7,370 nt of DNA from DATDYW01 sp036516995 (GTDB lineage: Bacteria > Patescibacteriota > Minisyncoccia > Phycocordibacterales > JAACPR01), in NCBI GenBank assembly GCA_036516995.1, contig DATDYW010000036.1, forward strand, positions 1 to 7,370, written 5' to 3'. Position numbers and translations under genes: made by a program. The notes under the pieces were generated by a model, which saw nothing but the letters and a program-made list of their open reading frames with translations, made no database searches and was not told the DNA's origin. Shown here in pieces: positions 1 to 4,549 of the stretch. The number at the start of each line of letters is the position of its first letter. Positions within the stretch are counted from its first letter, which is position 1.

Positions 1-130
1 CGAGGGCGCGGCGACCGGCAATCGGGTCACCCCAGAAGAAGTGCCCGCCGATCCAGAGGGCGACGCCGAGGACGAGCGCGGCGAAGAAGCCGACGAGAGC
101 CCACCGCAGGAATAGAGTGTGTGTGTGCAT
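1..130 (-). CDS. 5' end of a hypothetical membrane protein (truncated by window edge)
   Basis: Forty-three codons are visible before the gene runs off the left edge. The product begins MHTHTLFLRW and continues with a hydrophobic stretch at about residues 7-32 (ALVGFFAALVLGVALWIGG), which is one N-terminal membrane helix or an uncleaved signal anchor, followed by the polar segment HFFWGDPIAGRR. GC-rich codon use matches the neighbours. An in-frame ATG lies two codons upstream (position 136), but the start at 130 is preferred because a TAATTT -10-like box ends 8 nt upstream of it, the same spacing seen at murG. The gene is divergent from mraY. The visible part shows no family motif, so function is unknown beyond probable membrane location. 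Confidence 0.6.
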   Translation of the reverse strand, partial: MHTHTLFLRWALVGFFAALVLGVALWIGGHFFWGDPIAGRRAL

Positions 131-138
131 ACGCATTT

Positions 139-166
139 AAATTACACTATAGAATAGGCGTGTCAA
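139..166 (-). promoter_or_regulatory. Probable promoter of the truncated minus-strand gene
   Basis: On the minus strand a perfect TTGACA -35 (166-161) is followed after 16 bp by TAATTT (144-139). The ATG at 130 lies 8 nt beyond the -10 hexamer, so transcription would start only one or two nucleotides before the start codon, giving a leaderless or nearly leaderless mRNA. No Shine-Dalgarno is present. The -10 is a weak match, so the -35 and the spacing carry most of the weight. Confidence 0.5.
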
Positions 167-207
167 GTAACGGCAGGCGGCAAAAGCACACCGTTATGAG
201 GTAAAGT
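148..207 (+). promoter_or_regulatory. Candidate promoter(s) for mraY
   Basis: Two -10-like boxes face mraY. TATAGAAT at 148-155 is the better hexamer (TAGAAT) but would leave a leader of about 56 nt. TAAAGT at 202-207 is weaker but ends 10 nt before the ATG, close to the spacing at the other starts here. Neither has a clear TTGACA-like -35. A GAGGT at 198-202 resembles a Shine-Dalgarno but lies 15 nt from the ATG, farther than usual. Which box is used cannot be decided from sequence. Confidence 0.4.
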
Positions 208-217
208 AACCCTACCT

Positions 218-1279
218 ATGACCGTCGACCTCGTCCGCGTCCTCTTGCCCGCCGCCCTAGCATTCTTCGTCGGCATCGGCATCACGCCGACGGTCGCTGG
301 GTTCCTCTACCGCAACAAGCTCTGGAAGCCGAAGGCGGGCAAGACGCTCTACGACGGCAGCGAGGCTACGGTCTTCAACGCCCAGAACGCCGACAGAGAA
401 GTGGGCACGCCGCGATTCGGCGGCGCCATCATTTGGATTGCCGTGCTCGTGGTCGCGGGCGGCCTCTGGATTCTCGGCGTGCTGTTTCCGGAAAGCAGCT
501 TTGGCGTCCTCGACTTCGTGAGCCGCAGCCAAACCTGGGTGCCGATCGCGGTCTTGGTGGCCTGCGCCGCCACGGGCGCCGTAGACGACCTCCTCGAGGT
601 GCGCGGGCAGGGCGGCATCCGGGCGCGCTGGCGGCTCCTGGTGGTTGGCCTGCTCGGCCTCCTCGCCGCTCTGTGGTTTCACCTCAAGCTCGACGTCTCG
701 GCGGTCACCATCCCGGGCGACGGCCCGCTCCAGCTCGGCTGGCTCTTCGTGGTCTTCTTTGTTTTGGTGGTGCTCGCCACCTACGCCGGCGGCATCATCG
801 ACGGCCTCGACGGCCTCTCGGGCGGCATCTTTGCTATTGCTTTCACGGCCTACGCCGCAATCGCAGTGGCTCAAGGCCAGCCGCAGCTCGCCGCACTCTG
901 CGCAACAATTGCCGGCGCAACTCTTGCATTCCTCTGGTTCAACATTCCGCCCGCGCGCTTCTACCTCTCCGAGACGGGCTCGATGGCGCTCACCGCCACG
1001 CTGGCCGTCGTCGCCTTTATGGCCGACGACCTCGTTAGCGGCGTCGGCGTCGCGGCGCTGCCGCTCGTCGCGCTGCCGCTCGTCTTCACCGTGCTCTCCG
1101 TCATCGTCCAGCTCTCCTCGAAGAAACTGTTCGGCCGCAAGGTGATCCGCTCGGCGCCGATTCACCAGCACTTCGTCGCCATCGGCTGGTCGCGCGAGAA
1201 GGTGGTGATGCGGTACTGGGTCGTCGGCGCGGTCGCCGCGCTCCTCGGCCTGGTGCTGGCGCTCGCGCACCGGCTGTAG
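218..1279 (+). CDS. mraY: Phospho-N-acetylmuramoyl-pentapeptide-transferase (MraY-type)
   Basis: An integral membrane enzyme that transfers phospho-MurNAc-pentapeptide from UDP to undecaprenyl phosphate, making lipid I, the first membrane step of peptidoglycan synthesis. The 353-residue length is normal and about ten hydrophobic segments are visible. Family motifs occur in order: GTPRFGG (63-69), GAVDDLLEV with the Asp pair D123/D124, GGIIDGLDGLSGG (191-203) with D195 and D198, LWFNIPPARFYLSETGSM (239-256), and SAPIHQHFVAIGW (312-324) followed by the RYW motif. The last block separates MraY from WecA-like relatives. Three positions differ from the textbook active site: the Asn three before D195 is G192, the third catalytic Asp (GDTGS) is E252, and the HHH triad is H316-Q317-H318. 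An insert of polar residues (about 40-61) precedes GTPRFGG. murD, usually next in dcw clusters, is absent; a SEDS gene follows after 102 bp. Confidence 0.92.
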   Translation: MTVDLVRVLLPAALAFFVGIGITPTVAGFLYRNKLWKPKAGKTLYDGSEATVFNAQNADREVGTPRFGGAIIWIAVLVVAGGLWILGVLFPESSFGVLDFVSRSQTWVPIAVLVACAATGAVDDLLEVRGQGGIRARWRLLVVGLLGLLAALWFHLKLDVSAVTIPGDGPLQLGWLFVVFFVLVVLATYAGGIIDGLDGLSGGIFAIAFTAYAAIAVAQGQPQLAALCATIAGATLAFLWFNIPPARFYLSETGSMALTATLAVVAFMADDLVSGVGVAALPLVALPLVFTVLSVIVQLSSKKLFGRKVIRSAPIHQHFVAIGWSREKVVMRYWVVGAVAALLGLVLALAHRL

Positions 1280-1281
1280 CG

Positions 1282-1379
1282 AGGAAGAAGGAAAAAGGGG
1301 AAAGTGAAGAGATGAGACTGACTCCATTAAGACTTAAGCCCTGTCCAAACTTTTTCCTTTTTACTTTTTCCTTCTTCCT
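1282..1379. repeat. Polypurine/polypyrimidine inverted repeat between mraY and ftsW
   Basis: The 16-nt left arm AGGAAGAAGGAAAAAG (1282-1297) is perfectly complementary to the right arm 1364-1379, with a 66-nt loop. The left side is an unbroken purine run (1281-1304); the right side (1350-1381) is pyrimidine apart from one A at 1363 and contains a direct repeat of ACTTTTTCCTT (1349-1359 and 1363-1373). A small palindrome, TTAAG-A-CTTAA, lies in the loop at 1327-1337. The right arm runs to within two bases of the ftsW ATG, so pairing in an mRNA spanning both genes would involve the ftsW ribosome-loading region. It is not a standard intrinsic terminator because the stem is AT-rich and the loop long. 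Confidence 0.65.
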
Positions 1380-1381
1380 TT

Positions 1382-2473
1382 ATGCCTGACCGCCTGCTCT
1401 CCTGGATTGTTGGCACGCTCGCGGTCGCCGGCCTCGGCGTCTACGTCTCGGCCTCGCTGGGGCTGGCCGCCCGAGGAGCGGGGAGCCCGCTGGCCGACAT
1501 GCTCGCGCAGGTAGGCCTAGGCTTCCTCGGCGGCGGCCTCCTGGCCTGGCTGCTCTCGCGAGCCCCGCAGCGCTGGCTGCGCGCCTGGGCTACGCCCGTT
1601 TTTGTTCTCGCGCTCCTCGTCACGGCGCTCACCCTCGTGCCGAGCCTCGGAATTCTCCACGGCGGCGCTCGGCGCTGGCTGGCGCTCGGGCCAGTCTCCG
1701 TGCAGCCAGCGGAGTTTCTGAAGTTCGCTTACGTGCTCCTGCTGGCGGGCTTGCTCTCGCGGAAGCGGCGCCCTGCTGAGGCGGGGGAGAGGCGCTCCAT
1801 CGTCGCGCCGTACCTGATCGCGACCGTCCCGGTGGCGACAATTTTGGCGCTGCAGCCCGACCGCGACAACCTGGCGCTGGTGGCGCTCGCCGGCGCCGCG
1901 ATGGCCTTCGCCGCCGGGCTCTCGTGGCGGGCGGTCGCCGCGGGCCTCGCGATCGGCGTTCTGGCCGTGGCGGCGCTCTTGGCTTCCTCGAGCTACACCC
2001 GCGAGCGAGTGCAGACCTTCCTCCACCCAGCGGAGGATCCGCTCGGCAGCGGCTACCAGGTGCAGCAGTCGACGCTCGCCGTGGGAGCGGGAGAGGAGTT
2101 CGGCCGCGGCTTCGGCCAGAGCCTGCAGAAGTTCCGCTACCTGCCCGAGCCAACCTCCGATTCCATTTTCGCGGTAGCCGCCGAAGAGTTCGGCTTCCTC
2201 GGCTCGCTCGCGCTCGTGCTGCTGTTCGCGGCGCTCGGCATTCGGACGCTCGTGGTCGCCGGTCGCGCCCCGGAACGCTTCGGCGCCCTGCTGTGCGTCG
2301 GCGTCGGCGTGCTCGTCACCGCCCAGGCGTTCCTGAACATCGGCTCGATGATTGGCCTCGTGCCGCTCGCGGGCCTCGCTCTGCCGCTTGTATCGAAAGG
2401 TGGCACCGCGCTCTTGGCCACGCTCGGGGCGCTCGGGGCAGTGCTCGGCGCTTCGAGGAAATCTGCCGCGTAG
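1382..2473 (+). CDS. ftsW: SEDS-family peptidoglycan glycosyltransferase, FtsW-like
   Basis: A polytopic membrane protein (363 aa, about ten hydrophobic segments, normal length) of the SEDS family, which polymerises lipid II into glycan strands with a partner class B PBP. Diagnostic blocks are GARRWLALGPVSVQPAEFLKF-type sequence (95-115), LQPD (157-160), GSGYQVQQS (222-230), GFGQSLQKFRYLPEPTSDSIF (243-263), AAEEFGFLG, and the C-terminal LPLVSKGGTALL (335-346). D260 sits in the position of the conserved HTDxIF aspartate linked to catalysis in RodA/FtsW. After LQPD the usual xGT is replaced by RDN (161-163). FtsW is preferred over RodA because of the mraY and murG neighbours, but motifs alone do not settle it. 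The ATG is preceded by a pyrimidine tract with no Shine-Dalgarno and no obvious -10 at leaderless spacing, so initiation here is unexplained; cotranscription with mraY is possible. Confidence 0.88.
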   Translation: MPDRLLSWIVGTLAVAGLGVYVSASLGLAARGAGSPLADMLAQVGLGFLGGGLLAWLLSRAPQRWLRAWATPVFVLALLVTALTLVPSLGILHGGARRWLALGPVSVQPAEFLKFAYVLLLAGLLSRKRRPAEAGERRSIVAPYLIATVPVATILALQPDRDNLALVALAGAAMAFAAGLSWRAVAAGLAIGVLAVAALLASSSYTRERVQTFLHPAEDPLGSGYQVQQSTLAVGAGEEFGRGFGQSLQKFRYLPEPTSDSIFAVAAEEFGFLGSLALVLLFAALGIRTLVVAGRAPERFGALLCVGVGVLVTAQAFLNIGSMIGLVPLAGLALPLVSKGGTALLATLGALGAVLGASRKSAA

Positions 2474-2483
2474 TTGAGCCACC

Positions 2484-2589
2484 ACGGAGGCGACATCTGC
2501 AGCTGAAAACGATTTCCGCCTAGCCGAAGTGCTACGAATGTAGAGCGAGGCGTAGCGGAATCGTTTGCGGCGCAGATGGAGCCTCCCGT
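2484..2589 (+). repeat. Structured intergenic repeat, copy 1 (element 1)
   Basis: An imperfect palindrome just downstream of ftsW. From outside in: stem GGAGGC/GCCTCC (2486-2491 with 2581-2586), symmetric GA/GA internal loop (2492-2493, 2579-2580), stem CATCTGC/GCAGATG (2494-2500, 2572-2578), 5x5 internal loop, stem of 12 pairs with one bulged T (2507-2519, 2555-2566), 3x3 loop CTA/GTA (2520-2522, 2552-2554), stem GCC/GGC (2523-2525, 2549-2551) and a variable 23-nt tip that can form a small hairpin. The core 2486-2586 is 101 bp. A copy of identical core length, inverted, lies at 7224-7324, about three quarters identical with compensatory stem changes. The fold may act as RNA at the ftsW mRNA 3' end or as a DNA hairpin; it also covers the expected -35 region of murG. 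Function is unknown. Confidence 0.85.
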
Positions 2590-2599
2590 TTATGTAAGG

Positions 2600-2605
2600 T
2601 AGAAT
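2600..2605 (+). promoter_or_regulatory. murG -10 box, leaderless spacing
   Basis: TAGAAT ends 8 nt before the murG ATG. A start about 7 nt downstream would put the mRNA 5' end within a nucleotide or two of the ATG. There is no Shine-Dalgarno between the box and the ATG, which supports leaderless translation. No TTGACA-like -35 is found at 16-18 bp; that interval falls inside the 3' arm of element 1. Confidence 0.6.
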
Positions 2606-2613
2606 CTGCACGC

Positions 2614-3756
2614 ATGCGCATCGTCTTAACTGGTGGAGGAACCGGCGGCCACTTCTACCCGGCGGTCGCCGTCGCCGACCGGCTCCGCGAGGTCGCCCGC
2701 GCCGAGCGCCTGATCGAGCCCGAGCTCTACTTCCTGGCGCCCGACCCGTACGACGCGGGGACGCTCTTCGATCACGGCATCAAGTACCGTCGCATCCTGG
2801 CGGGGAAGACGCGCCGCTACTTCTCGCCGCTCAACATCGTCGACTGGGTGAAAGTCGTCCTCGGAGCCATCGGCACGCTCTGGACGATGTACAAGCTCTA
2901 CCCGGATGTCGTTTTTTCTAAAGGTGGCTACGGCGCGTTTCCGGTTGTGTTCGCCGCGCGCGTCCTCCGCATCCCCGTGGTAATGCACGAATCTGATTCA
3001 AAGCCCGGCCGGGTGAACGCCTGGACGGCCCGCTTCGCCGAGCGCATCGCCGTCTCGTACCCGAGCGCCGCCGAGCAGTTTCCGGCCGAAATAAAGAGCA
3101 AGGTCGCCTGGACGGGCAACCCCGTGCGCAGCACGATTGCCCGCCGCGCGCCGGAGGGCGCCCGCGAGTACCTCAAGCTCGAGGAGCACACGCCGACACT
3201 GCTCGTGCTCGGCGGCTCGCAGGGGGCGCAGGCCATTAACCGCATCATCATCGAGTCGCTCAAGGACCTCACCGCCGACTACCAGATCATTCACCAGACG
3301 GGCAAGGCGAACTTCGAAGAGGCGAGGAGCGCCGGCGGCTTCGAGCTCGAGGGCACCGGACGCGAGCGACGCTACCTGCCGTTCCCGTACCTCGACGACC
3401 TCGCGCTGCGAATGTCGGCCGGCGCGGCAGATTTGGTGGTGACGCGCGCGGGCTCCTCGCTCTTCGAGGTCGCCTCCTGGGGCCTGCCGGCAATCGTCAT
3501 TCCGATTCCCGAGGCGGTCGCGCACGACCAGCGAGAGAACGCCTACGCCTACGCTCGCTCTGGTTCGGCGGTGGTGCTCGAGGAGCCGAACCTCACCCGG
3601 GGCGTCTTCGTCGCCGAGGTGCGCCGCGTGATGGACTCGGAGCCGCTGCGCCGCCAGATGTCTGCCGCGGCTGTAACTTTCAATAAGCCCGACGCCGACC
3701 TCGCCATCGCCAAGGAGATTCTGGCGATTGGGTTATTGCACGAGCCGGAGGTCTAG
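2614..3756 (+). CDS. murG: UDP-GlcNAc:lipid I N-acetylglucosaminyltransferase MurG
   Basis: A GT28-family, membrane-associated cytoplasmic enzyme that adds GlcNAc to lipid I to make lipid II. At 380 residues it is slightly longer than typical (about 355-365). The N-terminal domain shows the glycine loop TGGGTGGH (6-13), YPDVVFSKGGYGAFP (96-110) and VMHESD (123-128). The C-terminal UDP-GlcNAc domain shows VLGGSQGAQAIN (198-209), IIHQTGK (225-231), the GT28 signature VVTRAGSSLFEVASWGLPAIVIP (275-297) and HDQRENA (304-310). The HESDSKPGRVN segment replaces the HEQN-type sequence of model enzymes. The start is firm because TGGGTGGH follows at the usual distance and a -10 box lies just upstream. 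The gene ends in the terminator at 3815-3840, so murC and later dcw genes are not cotranscribed. Confidence 0.96.
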   Translation: MRIVLTGGGTGGHFYPAVAVADRLREVARAERLIEPELYFLAPDPYDAGTLFDHGIKYRRILAGKTRRYFSPLNIVDWVKVVLGAIGTLWTMYKLYPDVVFSKGGYGAFPVVFAARVLRIPVVMHESDSKPGRVNAWTARFAERIAVSYPSAAEQFPAEIKSKVAWTGNPVRSTIARRAPEGAREYLKLEEHTPTLLVLGGSQGAQAINRIIIESLKDLTADYQIIHQTGKANFEEARSAGGFELEGTGRERRYLPFPYLDDLALRMSAGAADLVVTRAGSSLFEVASWGLPAIVIPIPEAVAHDQRENAYAYARSGSAVVLEEPNLTRGVFVAEVRRVMDSEPLRRQMSAAAVTFNKPDADLAIAKEILAIGLLHEPEV

Positions 3757-3811
3757 AGTGAAGTAATAATTAACAAGTAGTAAGTTCAGAGAGAGGGGTT
3801 GGAAGAAAGAG

Positions 3812-3840
3812 AAAAGCGGCTCGGGGGAGCCGCTCGTTTT
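3812..3840. terminator. Bidirectional rho-independent terminator
   Basis: An 8-bp stem AGCGGCTC/GAGCCGCT (3815-3822 with 3827-3834) with a GGGG loop, flanked by AAAA on the left and CGTTTT on the right. On the plus strand it ends murG transcription with a short T run. On the minus strand the stem is followed by TTTTCTCTTTCTTCC, a longer U-rich tail, so it is the stronger terminator for the convergent ORF that stops at 3850. Confidence 0.88.
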
Positions 3841-3849
3841 ACCCGCGAG

Positions 3850-4206
3850 CTAGAAGTCGTGGCCGGCGCACCGCCAGCCCCAGAGGCGACGCGAGACGCT
3901 GATGCGGCGGAGGCCGCCGAGCGCCAGGCGGAGCTCTGCCTCGCGGGTCTCCGGAAACCAGAGGCGAACCTCCTCGGGCAGCAGCGACAGCATTCGGGGC
4001 GTAGCTCCGATGATGGCCGCAATCTGCCTGTTCTGGTCGTCGCGCTGCCACCGCTGCAGCTGCAGGACGACGAACGCCTGGCGGCGCATTCGCAGCCAGC
4101 GGAACCGGCAGCCAGCTCGGATGATAAAGGCATCAATGCCAATTGGCAGCGCGAGCAGCTTCTCGGGTGGTAGCTGAAGGAGCAGGGAGGACGATGGTGT
4201 TCTCAT
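3850..4206 (-). CDS. Hypothetical 118-residue protein, convergent with murG
   Basis: I do not recognise this family. The product is Arg-, Leu- and Trp-rich (five Trp), probably soluble or nucleic-acid- or membrane-surface-binding by charge only, with no signal peptide or clear membrane helix. A hydrophobic patch (IGIDAFII, 22-29) is followed by a basic stretch (RFRWLRMRR, 34-42), a Gln/Asp-rich segment, IIGATPRMLSLLPEEVRLWFP (64-84) and an Arg-rich tail ending GHDF. It is judged real because its codons follow the local GC-rich pattern (CTG, CTC, CGC, GTC, ATC), it has an extended -10 promoter 9 nt before its ATG, and a U-tailed terminator follows its stop. It therefore looks like a complete single-gene unit. 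A plus-strand ORF over the same bases crosses the terminator and is rejected. Confidence 0.68.
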   Translation of the reverse strand: MRTPSSSLLLQLPPEKLLALPIGIDAFIIRAGCRFRWLRMRRQAFVVLQLQRWQRDDQNRQIAAIIGATPRMLSLLPEEVRLWFPETREAELRLALGGLRRISVSRRLWGWRCAGHDF

Positions 4207-4215
4207 TCGTTTGCT

Positions 4216-4243
4216 GTTTTAGCACACGAACCGGAACGGTCAA
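4216..4243 (-). promoter_or_regulatory. Promoter of the hypothetical minus-strand gene
   Basis: On the minus strand TTGACC (4243-4238) is followed after 16 bp by TAAAAC (4221-4216), preceded by TGC, which makes an extended -10 (TGnTAAAAC). The ATG at 4206 lies 9 nt beyond the hexamer with no Shine-Dalgarno, again implying a leaderless mRNA. This is the most complete promoter in the window. Confidence 0.68.
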
Positions 4244-4346
4244 ACCTTCGGCGGCCAGGTTTAGCCTCTCGGACTTGCACCTGTGGCCGAAGAAAGGGGA
4301 GGGCTCGCGCTGGCGCAGCGCCTAACCCGGTAGCAACTCCAGCCAA

Positions 4347-4462
4347 CCACGGAGGCAACCGCCGGAGACGAAAACCGGCTCTGCCTAGCCAACACCGAGT
4401 GTTCCGAACACTCGGTGTTTCCCGAGGCGTGAGCTTACCGTTTTGCGTGTCGAATGGCCTCG
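4347..4462 (+). repeat. Structured intergenic repeat, diverged copy (element 2)
   Basis: Shares, in the same order and orientation as element 1, CCACGGAGGC (4347-4356), GACGAAAAC (4367-4375), GCCTAGCC (4383-4390), CGAGGCGT (4423-4430), CCGTTTTGCG (4438-4447) and ATGG..CCTC (4454-4461). Its arms can pair as GAGGC/GCCTC outside and ACG-AAAAC/GTTTT-g-CGT inside, but the middle stem is poorer. The tip is replaced by a perfect 13-bp hairpin (4391-4403 with 4407-4419, loop CCG). An alternative small hairpin GCCGG/CCGGC exists at 4361-4379. It lies between the promoter of the minus-strand ORF and gltX, in a gap without a convincing ORF. Confidence 0.6.
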
Positions 4463-4523
4463 CCCTCGGCCGTGTAGCCCTATGGGCGAGGCCCGTAGGC
4501 CGGTCTACGGCCGAGGGGGCCTC
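4456..4523 (+). other. Overlapping, mutually exclusive inverted repeats upstream of gltX
   Basis: Several GC-rich pairings compete. GGCCTCGCCC (4456-4465) is perfectly complementary to GGGCGAGGCC (4484-4493). CCCTCGGCCG..TAG (4463-4477) pairs with CTACGGCCGAGGG (4505-4517) with a 2-nt bulge. CCGTAG/CTACGG (4493-4498, 4505-4510) with GAGGCC/GGCCTC (4488-4493, 4518-4523) gives a third fold. These cannot all form at once. The region ends 11 bp before the gltX -10 box, so if that promoter is used the structures are outside the gltX mRNA and would matter as DNA or in an upstream transcript. Confidence 0.6.
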
Positions 4524-4531
4524 CCGCGATT

Positions 4532-4540
4532 TGCTAGAAT
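4532..4540 (+). promoter_or_regulatory. gltX extended -10 promoter, leaderless spacing
   Basis: TGCTAGAAT is an extended -10 (TG, one base, TAGAAT) whose hexamer ends 9 nt before the gltX ATG. The sequence between has no Shine-Dalgarno. The hexamer is identical to the murG box. The -35 interval (about 4512-4517) lies in a hairpin arm and has no TTGACA-like match, as expected for an extended -10 promoter. Confidence 0.65.
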
Positions 4541-4549
4541 TCACCGGCA

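Noticed and set aside
257..1327. 356-codon minus-strand ORF opposite mraY
   Set aside because: Shadow of the GC-rich mraY frame; low-complexity Arg/Asp/His/Glu-rich translation with no motifs, while the plus strand encodes a clear MraY.
1517..2611. 364-codon minus-strand ORF opposite ftsW
   Set aside because: Shadow ORF rich in R, E and Q; it spans element 1 and overlaps a well-supported SEDS gene.
3799..4173. 124-codon plus-strand ORF between murG and gltX
   Set aside because: Runs straight through the terminator stem and lacks a promoter or Shine-Dalgarno; the opposite strand has a full gene with signals.
4347..4530. Possible tRNA or T-box riboswitch upstream of gltX
   Set aside because: No T-arm GGTTCRANNCC, no acceptor pairing, no T-box sequence, and the likely promoter lies downstream of the region.
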